Positions 46,001-57,944 of a DNA stretch of 64,000 bases are shown here, one piece after another. A program made the position numbers and the translations under genes. Under the pieces are notes generated by a model, which saw nothing but the letters and a program-made list of their open reading frames with translations, was not told where the DNA came from and searched no databases. Each line of letters opens with the position of its first letter. The first letter of the stretch is position 1. The stretch is from Heloderma charlesbogerti (lineage: Eukaryota > Chordata > Lepidosauria > Squamata > Helodermatidae): positions 204,750 through 268,749 of the forward strand of contig JANEZZ010001392.1 in NCBI GenBank assembly GCA_026122225.1, given 5' to 3'.

Positions 46001-49000
46001 AGCAATGGGAGAAGTATGCATACATTTCAACGATGCACACAATTGATGCATGCAGTTGGGAAAATACACGTGAAAATATGTGAGGATTTTCATGTGGAAA
46101 GAAAAAAAACAAAGCTCGCAGTCTGATATGGACTCAAGTCGAAATGAGCTTTGAGATGGACTTCTGAGAACTTTGGCGACCTCGACTCTTTCTGATTCTC
46201 CCATTCCTCGGTTTTTCTTTCACACTTAGGGAGCTTTTGCTCCAACTGTTTTGTAATGACCCCACCCCCCTGTATTCTGCTGTCAGAGTTGCCTCTGAGC
46301 ATATAGAGTTCCAGAGCAGTTCAGATTCTGAGGAAGAGCTGCAACAAATGGGGGAAGAAATTTCCCAGGCACAGTTTTCAGAGGCACAGCTGGATGGAGA
46401 TGCCCTCCCTTCACATTCCCCTGTGAGTGATAGCGAACAGAAGAGGTGAGGGAAGGACAACCTCAGAATCTGAACTGCTCTGGCAACCCTGACATTTGCC
46501 CCATTCATTTTTTAATTGAATTTATATCTCACTTTTTGGCCCCCAGGCCCTGAAAGCACCCTACCGCATTTGAAAATACAACTTTGATTTACTGTTCCTC
46601 GGGCCCCAATTCCTTAACCCTCACATGGCCATGAGGGCTGTAGATAATGGGAATTGTAGTTCAACACTTCTGGAGGGCACCGAGTCATGGGAGGCTATCC
46701 GAGGAGCCGATGGATTGCTTCTGCTCTGAGGGATACCTCTTGGCAAGACAGGTGAGAATATTTTGCTACAGGCCGTGCAAAACAGGATTCTCCAGGAGCT
46801 CTTGCAGAACTGGGTTGCTGGCTCTTGTGCCTTTGCAGAGGAGCTTGACTGGCAGAAATGGGTAGGCGGCAGTGGAGGCTGGTGGTGCTGATGTCAGTGG
46901 GTGGTGAATCCCCTCCGGGTTTCAGTCAGAACAAGGAGCTATGCAAGTGAAGCACTGTGGATAGCTCCTTTAGAGCTCTGATTGGTTCTGACTGAAACCT
47001 GGAGCAGATTCACTGCCCCACTGATATCGGCGCCACCAGTCTCTACTGGTAGGTGGAGCTTTCACGACATGGGAGGATGATGTGAGCACAGGCTAACGTC
47101 TGCAGGTAGACGATGCTGAGCTATGAGGACCCACAGTCTGATGTGGCCGAAGGCAGCTTCCTATGTTCTGTGCTGCCTGCCGATCGCAGGGGCAGATGTT
47201 GCATATCCCCCACCCTTTCCCAAGTGTGTCTGCGCCTGGCATGGAGTCAGTGCAGAGAAAGGGCTCTCACCCAGTGATGGAGCCCCTGCTTTGGATGCCG
47301 AAGGTCCCAGGTTCAATCCTTGGCATCTCCAGGTTGGGCCGAGAAAGCTCCTGTCTGACACCCCGGAGAGCTGCTGCCTATCAGAGCAGAGCAGCCTCCC
47401 CCAACTTAGTGCCTTCCAGATGTTTTGGACGACGACTTCCAACATGCCTGACATCAGCTGAGCTGGCTGGGCCTGAAAGGAGTAGTGGTGTAGTGGAGGC
47501 AGGGCTCACAGGGTCGAAGCACTGGGATATTTTGAATAGCAGGGGTGATGATGCCATCTGCCACTCCCCCAGGCTTCCTTGCTCCCTCTGAGCTCAGCTG
47601 CAGTCCTTACAGGAGGCGTGGTGGGGGTGGCGATGCATTTTCCCAGCAACAATATACGGTTGTGAGTTGTCCCTGTTGTGATGCGATGTATTTGTGAATG
47701 GCCTGGTCTTGAATGAGCAATTCAGACTAGAGCTGTGCACAAAGAGCCTCTCGAAATTTTCCACCCTGTTTGTCGGCAGAGGGGTTGGGGGGACAATTTC
47801 ACGGAATTTTTCCAGGGGGGAAGATAAATTCTCCAGCAGTTTCTCAACAGCTGGGGTTGTCATTGGCAGAGGTTGTACCACAGCTTCTTTCTTCTCTCCT
47901 AAGGGGTCTTCTTTTGCAGGGTGTGTGTGTGTTGCGCTGCCGCTGCAAGTGGCAACAGCAGCGACTGTGTTGGCAGCCTGGCCGCCCTTTTACATCCTCC
48001 ACAGTGTCCCATACCTAGCACGGTTCCAGGGCCTTGTGGGGGAAGAGAGGGATGGTGGCCACCGTATAAAATTAATAAAGTGTGGGAAGCTGAGGAGGCT
48101 GCCGGCTGCCAGAGAGATGATTGTACAATGAAAGACAGGACAGTCCTGCACATTCCTCGACCACCTCCTAAGTAAGGTAAGCACAAGACCCTGCACCTAT
48201 TCAGACCCATTAGCTTTACAAAAGACCTGCTCCTGGCAGAGATGAAAACTGCTAGAAGTGATTTCTGGATATAGATCTGCCCGAATCCTTGGACCCTCCT
48301 TGTGGATGTAGTTATGGAGACCGTCATGATGAGTACCTGCACTGCAGAACGTACCGCCGCCCTACTGCATATAACTTAATCCAGCTTCCTATCTTCCTTC
48401 CCAGCAAAGCTGCTGCTCACAGCACAGTTGCATTTGCCCACTGGAAAAGCTGTCAGACCTATTGGGAAGGTTGTGGGTTTGAATCCCGCTTAGAGCTGTG
48501 AGTTTGTGGTTAGCGATGGTGTAGAAGAACACAAAGAACTGTGACTGTTTCCTGGAGGTTTCGTGCGGATGAATAAGGCTTGGTTATGCGTGCTTCCTAA
48601 GAATATTTTTAAAGAAGAACTCCAGGAAAGCCATTTTCTCAGTAGGAGATACTGAGTAACGTTGGAGAGAAAGAAAAGGGATGGGGAAAAAATCGAATCG
48701 TGGGGTGGGGGTGGGGGGAACCACTCAAGCAAAGCTGCAGCTGGCTTTGACCACATCTCTGCAGACTTGCCAGACAGATGGCGATTCCACATAGAGGTCT
48801 TACAACATGATGGAGTGAATGAGACCAGGGTAAAAAAGGGGAACCGGAAACACATGGATGCATTGAGCAATATGTCAATCACAGATTTGGCAAAAGAAGT
48901 GCAGAGCCAAGCGCCTGTTCCCAAGCATGGCAAAGGCGGAGGGAGGGTCCCGTTTCTAGTGGAGGAAAGGAAGCTTGGAGGAGAATAGTAATTCGCCCTG

Positions 49001-51061
49001 ATGTGTATTGTTTGATTGCTGGGGTCAGTGACGGGGAAGCGGGTGAAGGTGGAGGGGAGGGAGAGAGAGAAGCAAATGTTAGCAACCGTCTGGATGATTT
49101 TGCTGTTGCAAATGAGTTGCAACATTATCCACAGAAGTATTTTTGATTCATGTTTTTTTTTTTAGACATCCGTATAGATGAGGCAGGCTAGGCTGAGAGA
49201 GAGTGATTGGCCCAGCAGAACTCCCCCAGCCATACACACACATCAGAATAATTGCACTGCCGTAGATGGCCTCAAATGTGATGAGCCCTCTACTCTATGG
49301 GGTACTCAGCTTGATGCTCAATGTAGTCTTATAATCGATGTCCTCTTATTCTGCATCTCAACAAAGGAAGCTGCCTTATAACAGGTCAGACTATATGTCC
49401 ATCTGGGGCTTTCCATGGTCTTGGGTAGAAAAGGGTCTTTCCCATTTCCTGCCACCTGAGATCCAACTGGAGATGCCAGGGATTGAACACAGAACCTTCT
49501 GCATGCAAAGCATATGCTCCTTCAGTGAGCTACGGTCTCTTCCTGAACCAACCATTTATCTCCCTCTATCCTATTCTGTTGCGCCTTCTACTCATGATTC
49601 AAGCCTGTTGTCTCATGAGAAGCAGGAGTGAATTGCTAGAGGGTGAACGAACCTTGGCAAATTCAGGAGGGCTTCGTTTCCATCTCTTTGGTCTCTGATC
49701 ATGCTTGGTAATAGCGTGCTTGTTATCTCTTTTTGGGTGAAGTCCAACAGCTGCATAGAGTGGCCTGCTGCTAATGGCTAGAGGAAGAGGACAAAGGTTT
49801 GTGATCTAAACATCCCAAATTCCCCCTTCTAGAGATGTGAAGGCCTGGAAAAACCCAGAAAAAAATGTGGAAACAACCAGAAAAAGGTGTGGAAAAATAT
49901 TCCCCTGTTTTTCCCCTCAGAAATATTTGGAAAATTTGGTTAAAAATCTGTTTTCCCTTAATTTTTCTGTACCCCTCCCCAGTTTTTATTTCCAAGCCTT
50001 CACATCTCTACTCAAACAGAAGTTGCCATCCTCTGGGTTGTTCTTGTGTAAAGCAGATGTTCCTAAATTCTGCTCCAGGCCCCAAGCCTGCCTTTCCCTT
50101 TCTGGTGCCCTCCAAATGTTTTGCATTACAACTCCCATCAGCTCCAACCAGCATGGCCAATGGTCAGTGATGATAGGAGTCACACTTGACACACATCTAG
50201 AGGGTGCTGGGTTGGGGAGGCTGAATTAGACCATGCTAGGTGCAAACAGGTTTCGGGTTGCACCACGGGCTGCTGGGGTCACCAAAACCAAGAATGGTGT
50301 TTTGGATATATAAAAGCCTGTGGTTTACTCTCCAGTCTTTGTCCAGCACGAAGCAGAAACACACGAGTTACTTACAACACTTGGCTCTTTTGTTTCAGGA
50401 CATGACCTACCTCTGCATCTCAGCCTCGGACTCCTCAAATCAAAACTTGTAAGTCCTATCAAGGTTTTCAGCCAATATGCTGCAAACATTTGAGCTCACT
50501 TTAGGAGAATGCCATTCTAGTCTTTTCCCATCTGTTTGTCACCAAAACCTTTTCAAGTCACCTGCTTCGTATAGAAATGCACTGGTCCACTTTATGTATG
50601 TAGGGCAGCCTTCCTCAACCTGGGGCCAGGACCAGCGTCAAGGGTGGGGTTAGGGTAGGCATGATTGGGCTGAGGGTCCACATGCTGAGGGCTCTCTGAT
50701 GAGAGCCCCCTGGAGTTGCTCCTGCTCTTCACCATTGCAACCTGCTTGTTCACCTGCCTCTTGCTCTGGCCCAGGCAAAAGTGGTGGTGAGAAGGAGGAG
50801 CAGGAGATGCCACGGCCGACTTGCTCACTGGCTCTCTGCTTGGCAAGCCAGCAAGGGGGAGCGATGATGAGGAAGAGGATGAGGGGCAAGAGCAGCTGCT
50901 GACAATGACAGTGAGAAGGTGGACACTCTGAGGAAGGGGCTCATTGAAGGTGTCTTGCCCAGGGGCCCTCAAAAACCTAAAGGCAGCACTGCTTAGGGCC
51001 CTCCAGATGTGTTGGATTGCAACTCCCGTTATCGCCAGCCAGTGTGGGTATAATCTGGTGG

Positions 51062-51101
<40 letters not shown>

Positions 51102-54100
51102 GCATATGACCATGATTCCACCCCTGCAAAAAGCCCCCTGAAAAACTAATCCTTAAAATCAAAAGACTCCCTTGAAGCAGCCTCTGATACCGTACCAATG
51201 AGCTGCATGCAAAAGAGAAAAACAACCCTTCAGAAGCCCTGGTGCGGACACAGAAGTATTCGAGTGCGAACAGGGGGAAATCTTTGGAACCCGCATTTAA
51301 ATAAATGAAATGAATATATTCAGAATATATTTAAATAAATGAAATGAATATATTCAGATTTTTAAAAAATGAATACTATTGTTATACCATGGTTTTCTCA
51401 TGCAAAATCAGGGAAATTCATCATTTCTTCAGTGTGGTAGAACTGCTTGCTGAGAGGGACAACAGAAACCGAGAGCCTTTCTACACGAGGCTTTTATTGT
51501 GCACTCGTCCTTCCTCACTCACGGTACTTTGTGGGTTTTTTACATGATGTTGCCATCCTCCAGGGCTTGTCCTGTGCTTTGCAACTATTACAGCATTTTT
51601 TCCCTAAGAGGAAAAGCCTGGTATTTTTTCTCAGTGGTGTTATAAGAGCCTTGTGTATTTGTGCAATTCTGTTATATCACACCGCCACTTAGTGGCTGTG
51701 TAATGAAAGATATGAGCCTCATGTGGTGCAGAGTGGTAGGCGGCAGCATTGCAACCGAAACCCTCCCCACGACCTGAGTTCGATCCCAGCAGAAGCTGGG
51801 TTTTGGGTAGCCAGCTCAGGTCGACTCAGCCCTCCATCCTTCCGAGGTCGGTAAAATTATATACCCAGCTTGCTGGGGGAAAGGTAGTCACGACTGGGGA
51901 AAGCAATGGCAAATCACTCCGCTGCAGTCTGCCATGAAAACGCCAGGGCAAGCGGCGTCCCTCTAGGGGTCAGTAATGACCCGGTGCTTGCACAGGAGGA
52001 ACCTTTCCTTTCCTTTCCAATGAAAGATATAGAAAGGCAGAGAAAGAAAACCCCTGGAAAAAAACATGTGTAAAAGAGCCAATTTTAATCCTGCAAAGAA
52101 TCCCGAAACAGTAGCCTTGGTAAAGGGTGCAGGATAAAAGCCTCATGCAGAAAAGCTTTGATTAATGGGTGGTTAGCAGTATTGTTTCCTACTTACTGCA
52201 GGGACTCACCAACCTGGCAGATGTGGGTGTTATAGAAGTTCCTTTTAATGGAGGGTCCTTCCAGATGGAGGCTCCTGTCACTACCAATAAAATCCATTAT
52301 GCAGTGATTCCATCTTTTTTTCTGGATTTCGTTCCTGTGAGAAAAAAGAAGGAAGGAGCAACGGGAAAACATAGGAGGTTTACAAATGGAAGATGGCGAT
52401 GTCTGGACCCCTTGTGAAATCCCATGAACAAGGCAGTGCGACTGCATGGTAAAAGCCTTGTCTGGAAGCACCCTGGCAGGGAACTGGTGTGAGAACTAGC
52501 AGGGAAAGCAGTTTGGATTTTGCTTTGCTCAGGAGACAGGGGGGAAGCTGAAATTCAGCGGTAGAGTTCCTGTTTTGCACACAGAAGGTCCCATGTTCCA
52601 TCACCTGCATTTCCAAGAAGTAATGGGCAATATCCCTCCCTGAAATCCTGGAGTTAGCCTGTGTATTGAGCTATATGGACCAGTGGGATGACGCTTATAC
52701 CAGGTCAGAATATTTGTCCAATTAGCTCAGTACTGTCTACTCTAACCAGCAACAGTGCTCCAAAATCGCTGGTAGAAAAGGGTCTTTCCCGTCCCATATT
52801 TTATTATTTGTTTTTATTTTATTATTATTACATTTTAATCCTGGCTTTCTTCCTCTTGCAAGGAACTTGAGGCAACTCACACAATCCCCCTCCTCTCCAT
52901 TTTATCCTCACAGCAACCCTGCAAGGTAGGTTAGGCTGAGAGTCAGTGACTGGCCCAAAGTCACTGAGTGAGCTTCAGGGCAGAGTGAGGACTAAAACCC
53001 GGATCCCCGCACTTGAACCCCTTGAACCACTAGACCACACAGGGGTGGGGAACCTCTTTCAGTCCAAGAGCCGAATTCAGTTTTGGAGAAGCACTCGGGG
53101 GCTGCATTCCAGTGATGGGCGGGGCCAAAGGCAAAATTGGTGGAACTAAAAATAGCAGCATATTTTACTTTCAAACTTTTCTTGCCAGTGGCTAAGCCTT
53201 AGGAGAGGCATTTCAACCATTTAGATTGGGGAAACTGCACAAAAGTCGGGAAGCCACCAAATGATAGGCAGTTGGGGGAAAGGGGGTGGGTCCAGGGGAA
53301 GAGGTGTGGCCCTCTAGGGACCCCAGGAGAGCCAGGTTGGAGCCCTGGGCCCAATGTTCCCCATCCTTGCTTTACTGCCTGAACTTTGTTTAACTGGAGA
53401 TGCCAGGGGTTGAACCTGAGATGCATGCTGATAGATGACTGATCATGTTGAGCGTATGAGTTGGCTTATCGTGGGACAAGCCCTTGGTTTATCCAGCCCA
53501 CTGTCATCTGTGGGCCCTCTCCTGAGAAAAAGAATATTTACCCTGAGAAGCTGGACTAGAAGGAACTTTTTCAGCAAGATTGAGATGCTTCTCTCCTTCT
53601 CCTTCCAGTGTGTGCGCGTGTGCGCGTGTGCAATCACAACATGCCTCCAAGCAATGGACCACAAGAAGGAAGTTTTGCTTTTAAGGGGCTATTTTCTGCA
53701 CAAAGCTTTAGATGCTGGATTTCACAATCTTGGTGAACTTAGAAAAGGTTTTCCAAGAAGCTAGATGAGAACAGGGTGACTTGAAATGACCCTGTATCAG
53801 ACTTCCCCAACCTAGGGCCCTCCATATGGGTTGGACTACAACCCCCATAATCCCCAGCCAGAATGGCCATTGGGTGGGGAATCATAGCTGCTGTAGTCCA
53901 ACACATCTGAAGGACTCCAGGTTGGACAAGGTTGCCCTGTGTCAACTGGCTGACAGGTGGGGTTTAGGACAATCACGCTGTTTCCAAGTAGGCAATTGCA
54001 GTTGGCTCCTAATATGGTCAGAATGCCACATACACAAGAACATGACCTTGGACTCTTTGCTAATTGATCCAGAACAGTGACCTCCATCCCATTTTGTACA

Positions 54101-57100
54101 CTTGTAAGCATGCAGTGAAAGGCTGGGAAAATCCATTTGGACAGTTGAACTACCCTGATCACAAGTAGAACAGGGCAAGTTATTTATTTAGCTAGTTATT
54201 ACATTTTTATACTGCTGTCTGGGCAGTTCACAATTAAAACCATAAAATACATGAAAGGACACAATACAAACTTTTAAAAGTTTAAAAGCACCATGTAAAA
54301 CCAAAGTAAAACCCAGCAGCAGTTACAGCCCAGGGAAAGCCTGTGTGAAAAGGTGTGTTTTCCGGAGGTATTGAAAAGATGTTACATTTTATGCCTCCTG
54401 AACGGCATGAAGGAGGGTTTTCCAGAGGGTGGGTGCCGCTACCAAGAAGGCCTGTCATTGAGATTCTTCATGGCGACATTCTTTTCAATTTGGAATGACC
54501 AACAAGACATCCTCTGCAGATCTTAGGTGTCACCTGGGTATGTATATGAGAAGGCGGTCTGCTAGGAAACCTGGTCCTAAATTGTTTAGGGCTTTATATG
54601 ATAATAACATAACCTTGTATGTGGATCAGTAGCTAACAGGCAGCCAGTGCAGTCCTTTTAACACAGGCGTTATGTGAGCATAGCTGGGTGTCCCAGTGAG
54701 TATCCTAGCTGCTGCATTCTGCACCAGCACAGCTTCTGAACCACATGGTGGTTGGGTGCCTGATCCATATTGAGTGACCTCGTGTTAGATGTTTTTGCAT
54801 CTATCAGTTCAGACATCATGATAAACCATGGTTTATTGTGATGAGAATGAGCTGTAGTGACCCTTGGGCTGATGCGCCCCACCCTCCTTCTCTGGCACAG
54901 CCGCAAAGAGTTTGGAAGCTTTTGCTTCTGTTTTTGATTAAACACAACTTGTTGTTCTGCCTGAACCCAACAAACTCTGGTTGATTATGGTTTGTTTGAA
55001 ACAAGCCAACTTCAGATGATGGGTTATGGCACTGTCTTGTTTCAATAAACCATAGTTAAGATTCAGCACAGTTTAGGGTTCAGACATAATGCTAAAGAGC
55101 GGTTAATCCAAAATGCGAGTAAAAACATTCCATTTCCTCCTCACAGCTGAACCAGAGGAAGAGAGGGGAGGCTTGAGTCCAAGGCTTACTGCGGCTTATT
55201 CCCATCACAATAAACCAGGGACAGGGGAACACGTGACCCTCCAGCTGTTGCTGGGCTGCAACCCCCATCATGCCTCACCATGGGCTATGCTGGCTAGGGC
55301 TGATAACAGTTGCAGTCCAGCAGCCTCTGGAGGGCCATGAATAGCCCACCCCTTGCCTTATACTGAGGGACCAAGGACCGTGCATGTGTATGCTTTTCCC
55401 TCAGCACACTTCCAGTTAAGCTGTCTCATCATCAAGCGGGGAATCTTCCTGCCCCATATGGTTTTATGGGCCCTCTTTATGGGCATTGGTGCTGGCACTG
55501 CCAGATCTTTGGATTTGTTTTTCCTTCATTCTCTTTTTGTAAGGAGGCCACCAAGATCAAAGGTCATGCTGTGGCTTCCCTTTGCCAGCTTCAGAGGAGT
55601 GGTTCAGGAGGGTGTGTGTGGGGGGGAGGGGGGAAGGAATGAGCATAAAAATGATTGCAGGTGCACTTAAGTTTCAGTCATGCCATGCAGCAAGCGTGCG
55701 GAACTGAGTAGTGGATGGTCCAAAAAGATGTCAGGTGAAGGAACAGCATGGTTTCAGTATGGCCAAGACGCAAGGTATAAATGTTAATAAGAAGAGCCAT
55801 GCTGGATCGGACCAATGGTTCAGTTAGTCCAATGTTCTGTTTCTCACAGTCTCCAGGCAGTGCCCGCTCCAGGTTTTTGAGGGCCGTGGACCCTCAACAT
55901 GCCCTCTCCCTCAGTGAGTCTACCTTTTCAGCGGCTGCTCTTGTGCCTCCTCCTCTTTCTCATCATGGCTGCTGTTTGCTTGCTTGACAGGCAGAGAGCC
56001 AGGGAGCAAGGAGGCCACGGCATCGCCTGTTCCTCCTCACCACCTGGGCCAGAGCGAGAGGCAGGTGAACAAGCAGGTTGCGAGGGTGAGGAAGAGGAGC
56101 AACTCCAGGGGGCTCTTGTCAGAGGGGCCCTGCTAGGGTGTGGGCCCTTGGCAGGTGCCCAACCATGCCTACCTTTGATGCTGGCCCTTGCTCCAGGAAA
56201 CCCACTAACATGATTGCAATAGTCCTCTCCCACTGTATCCCCACCCCACCCCCAAGTGTTTGGCACCCCTAGAGATACTGGACATGGAGGTTCCATTTTT
56301 CTACCACCATTTCTGATCGCCAATAAATAGACCTCTCTACCACCTCCACAACTTTTTCAAGTCCCCTTTGAAAGCCTGCTAAACTAGTGGACTTCACCCC
56401 TTCTTTGGGCATTGAGTGCCATGAACTAATAATAGTGCACTATGCAACAAAGAACTTCCTTTTGCTGTCTGGTCAATTGGATGAGAAGCGGAGATAATGT
56501 CTTCTCTGTCTTGTCCAGTTTCTCCAGTCCTTGCATAAGTAGGTCAAGAAATGTGTGAGATTATTGGGTTGGGGGGAAAAATAACTTATTTTTTCCTCTC
56601 CATTCCCAGGATGCAACATTTTAAGGAGTGCATCAGGTTTGTTCATGACTGTCGGCTGCACGGGGGAGGATGTCTCATTCACTGGTGAGCAGTTTTTCTT
56701 TCTCTTTCTTTCCCCAGGATGCTGAATGTATCATGATGTATATGTGCATGCATTAAATGTCTCTGCAAATATGAATGCCTTTAGAAGCCCTGCTTACCCA
56801 TCTCCAAAGAAGAAGAAATGCATAATCAGAAAAAGGGACAAAAGAAGATGCCAATTTGGACATATGTAGGTGTGGATTTAGAAATTACAGGTGCAATCTT
56901 ATGCAAGTCCCCTTAGGCAGAAAAAAGCCCTACAACTCCTAGCATTCCCCAGCCAGCATAGGATTATGCTGTATAACTATAATTTAAAAAGAAATACACT
57001 ATATGTCACCGTAGTAGTGAAGATTGACTAGGTGAGCTGTGTGCCTGCTCAGTCTGCTGTGTCCAAGGGCCAGGTGTAGAAAGGCAACTTCAAGGCCTCC

Positions 57101-57857
57101 GCTGCTTTCCCTCCCTATGGTTCTTTGACTTTAAACCAGACCCTGGACTTCAAATAGGGGACACTTTCATATAGAGGGCTGTCCTATGCTAGCTCTCCCA
57201 AATAGAAGACTATCCTGAAAAGTAGGGCACATGGCCACCCTACTGTTTGTCCCTCATTTTGATAGCCGAGAGTCTTGCAAGCTAACAGTACACATTAATG
57301 AGAAAATATAACATGGTACTTGGCAAGAGGTTGGCCATCTTGAATTCCATGATGCATGCATGTTGCACTGCATAAGCAAACATGGAGCATAGGAAGCTGC
57401 CTTATACTGAGTCAGGGCATTGGTCCCTTTAGAATTGTCAGCAGTTCTCCAGGGTTTCCAGGAGGGGATCTTTCTCAACCCTACCTGGAGAAACTGGGAA
57501 TTGAACCTAGGGCTTTTTGCATGCACAGCATGTGCTCTGCCACTGAGCTACGTCATGGGAAGGCATTGCAGAGTGTACAGGGGCTTGGGTGTCGCCGCCA
57601 CTACCATTGTGAGATCGTAATGTGTGTGTTTTCTACACACCTGTTTGTAATCTTAAAATGTTGCTTCTGCATTTTGCCACAACAGCTTAGCTGGAGTTTC
57701 CCGCAGCACCACCATTCTGGTAGCCTACCTCATGACAGTGACCAGCTTCGGCTGGGAAGAGTGCCTGGCAGCCACCAAAGCTGTCCGTTCTTACGTGAGC
57801 CCCAACTTTGGCTTCCAGGAGCAGCTTCAGGAGTATGAAACAACTTTGCTCAAAGAG
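38493..57857 (+). CDS. DUSP22-type dual-specificity protein phosphatase (exons 1-6)
   Basis: Coding exons are 38493-38513 (within exon 38405-38513), 44465-44498, 45391-45473, 50399-50448, 56610-56684 and 57686-57857, all with GT/AG junctions and compatible phases. They give 145 residues that align without gaps to human DUSP22 (JKAP), as I recall that sequence. MGTGMSK has the Gly2 N-myristoylation context. THILSVH is conserved, Asp57 fits the general acid, and HCLAGVSRS places Cys88 and Arg94 in the catalytic CX5R loop. The Cys88 codon is split by intron 5. The family removes phosphate from Tyr/Ser/Thr and acts at membranes in JNK and other kinase signalling. It is not DUSP22 itself by position: human DUSP22 sits beside IRF4, whereas COX4I1 sits near IRF8, so this is probably the second (DUSP22A-like) paralogue. 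DUSP15 is the alternative. The C-terminal exon is uncertain. Confidence 0.9.
38553..38608. repeat. (GT)n(GA)n compound microsatellite (right copy)
   Basis: GT units followed directly by GA units, 40 bp after the first coding exon of the phosphatase gene. Mirror (TC)n(AC)n at 6143-6198. Confidence 0.9.
38680..38905 (+). mobile_element. MIR-type (CORE) SINE (right copy)
   Basis: tRNA-like B box (AGTTCGAATCTCGCCTCTGC), then the MIR order of blocks: TCTTGGACAA, CTCTCAGCCTCAGGCCTCCC, ATAATAATACTAGGCCTATC, TTACAGGCTTGGTGTCAGGA and GAAATACTTTAAATGCTCTG. It lies in the first intron of the phosphatase gene, with an A/T-rich microsatellite attached at its 3' end. Confidence 0.8.
38916..39060. repeat. 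Degenerate (ATT/AGT)n microsatellite (right copy)
   Basis: Imperfect run of ATT, AGT and related triplets after the MIR-type SINE. Mirror 5691-5835. Confidence 0.8.
39816..39994 (+). mobile_element. CR1 LINE 3' end (right copy)
   Basis: Reads ATACTGGAGGCATTCAAGAG, then GGCTGGGCAGCCATCTGTCA, then GATTCTATGAAT, the classic CR1 3' end with its ATTCTATG-type terminus. It abuts the (CA)n run at 40005. Confidence 0.9.
40005..40048. repeat. (CA)n microsatellite (right copy)
   Basis: About 22 CA units between the CR1 and L2-type ends. Mirror (TG)n at 4703-4746, with the same length by eye. Confidence 0.92.
40061..41831 (-). mobile_element. L2-type LINE with decayed reverse transcriptase (right copy)
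   Basis: Mirror of 2920-4690, antisense in the phosphatase intron, with the same YAAD change and the same breaks. Confidence 0.85.
41884..41945. mobile_element. Partial hAT-like MITE (right copy)
   Basis: GGGATGATGGGAGTTGTAGT core with one end, GATCTGGATGGTGCCAAGT. Mirror 2806-2867. Confidence 0.5.
43141..43251. mobile_element. Inverted-repeat MITE of about 110 bp (right copy)
   Basis: Ends GTGGCCCCCTGGAGGTCA and TGACACCCAGGGGGCCAC are inverted repeats. The core has GATGATAGTAGTTGCAGTCT. Mirror 1500-1610. Confidence 0.7.
43900..44270. repeat. Unclassified interspersed repeat in phosphatase intron 1 (right copy)
   Basis: Contains CAGGGTGGCCATGTGCCCTC and downstream AT-rich blocks also seen, inverted, at about 56770-57245 (GGCACATGGCCACCCT). 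It holds two octamers, ATGCAAAT at 44175-44182 and 44186-44193. Mirror 481-851. Confidence 0.45.
45081..45189. mobile_element. Inverted-repeat MITE or hairpin element
   Basis: AACTAGCAGGTCAGGGATAA at the left end pairs with TTTATCCTGACCTGCTAGTT at the right end, leaving one bulged base. Weaker inner pairing follows (AACATGCT against AGCATGTT). The loop is about 35 bp. It lies in the intron before phosphatase exon 3. Confidence 0.75.
45248..45275. repeat. (CTAT)n microsatellite
   Basis: About six to seven tetranucleotide units after TGTCTG. Confidence 0.9.
46870..47048. mobile_element. Non-autonomous hAT element, about 179 bp
   Basis: Inverted ends CAGTGGAGGCTGGTGGTG and CGCCACCAGTCTCTACTG, with matching inner repeats (CAGTGGG / CCCACTGA; TTTCAGTCAGAAC / GTTCTGACTGAAA). 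It is flanked by GTAGGCGG and GTAGGTGG, an 8-bp target duplication with one mismatch, as expected for hAT. Confidence 0.85.
47080..47400 (+). mobile_element. tRNA-derived SINE fragments
   Basis: The 3' part of one copy ends at GGCAGCTTCCTATGTTC (47150-47167). The head of another follows at 47263-47350, with A-box-like GATGGAGCCCCTGCTTTGGA and B box AGGTTCAATCCTTGGCA. Confidence 0.65.
49362..49545 (-). mobile_element. tRNA-derived SINE
   Basis: Minus strand: A box, TTTGCATGCAGAAGGTTC, a GGGATTG-type B box complement and the tail that reads AGGAAGCTGCCTTATA on the + strand. Same family as 47080-47400, 52553-52705 and 57385-57560. Confidence 0.7.
50060..50225. mobile_element. hAT-like MITE
   Basis: GTGCCCTCCAAATGTTTTGC at the left and CACATCTAGAGGGTGCTGGG at the right form inverted ends. 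The core has TACAACTCCCATCAGCTCC. Confidence 0.65.
50630..50945 (+). repeat. Unclassified interspersed repeat, copy 1
   Basis: Shares AGAGCCCCCTGGAGTTGCTC, ACCTGCTTGTTCACCTGCCT, GGAGGAGCAGGAGATGCC and CTGGCTCTCTGC with copies at 55865-56200 (inverted) and 63780-64000. I recognise no known family. Confidence 0.7.
51066..51099. repeat. (TC)n microsatellite
   Basis: About 17 TC units. Confidence 0.92.
51714..52015 (+). mobile_element. tRNA-headed SINE, about 300 bp
   Basis: tRNA-like head: A box at GTGGTGCAGAGTGGTAGGC, B box at GAGTTCGATCCCAGC. The body follows with CCTTCCGAGGTCGGTAAAAT, TACCCAGCTTGCTGGGGG, GGGGAAAGCAATGGCAAATC and AGTAATGACCCGGTGCTTGC. The body is typical of a common squamate SINE. 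Orientation is the same as the host gene. Confidence 0.85.
52553..52705 (+). mobile_element. tRNA-derived SINE
   Basis: TTCAGCGGTAGAGTTCCTG (A box) and CCCATGTTCCATCACCTGCA (degraded B box), then CCCTGAAATCCTGGAGTTAG and ATATGGACCAGTGGGATGAC. Confidence 0.7.
53039..53370. mobile_element. Non-autonomous hAT-like element, most complete copy
   Basis: Starts CAGGGGTGGGGAACCTC and ends near CAATGTTCCCCATCCTTG, inverted ends of the common reptile hAT type. Inner blocks are shared with 28400-28760 and 34885-35115. Confidence 0.75.
53796..53935. mobile_element. hAT-like MITE
   Basis: CTTCCCCAACCTAGGGCCCT at the left is complementary to the right end (CAGGTTGGACAAGG). Core: GGACTACAACCCCCATAATC and CTGTAGTCCAACACATCTG. 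Confidence 0.7.
54178..54770 (-). mobile_element. L2-type LINE 3' end
   Basis: Begins with the tail complement TTATTTATTTAG and TTATACTGCTGTCTGGGCAG, and continues through GGTGGGTGCCGCTACCAAGA to GCTGCTGCATTCTGCACCAG. Same order as the copy at 58185-58850. Confidence 0.75.
55205..55345. mobile_element. hAT-like MITE
   Basis: Inverted ends CAGGGACAGGGGAACACGTG and AGGGCCATGAATAGCCCAC. Core GGCTGCAACCCCCATCATGC and TAACAGTTGCAGTCCAGCAG. Confidence 0.65.
55865..56200 (-). repeat. Unclassified interspersed repeat, copy 2
   Basis: I list it as opposite in orientation to copies 1 and 3, but this is uncertain. Shared + strand blocks here include GAGGCCACGGCATCGCCTG and AACAAGCAGGTTGC. Confidence 0.5.
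57385..57560 (-). mobile_element. tRNA-derived SINE
   Basis: AGGAAGCTGCCTTATACTGA at the left is the 3' end, and TGCTCTGCCACTGAGCTAC at the right is the A-box end. Minus-strand B box AGGTTCAATTCCCAG. It lies just upstream of phosphatase exon 6. Confidence 0.75.
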
Positions 57858-57944
57858 GTATGATTTCATGCTCCCACCCTGCATACTTAGTTGGCGTTTC
57901 AGGACAATCTTTTACAGCAGGGATGTTCAACCTCAGGCCTGTGA

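Noticed and set aside
47694..48131. Frame of 145 codons in the phosphatase intron
   Set aside because: No recognisable domain, no splice support, and it overlaps equally long frames on the other strand.
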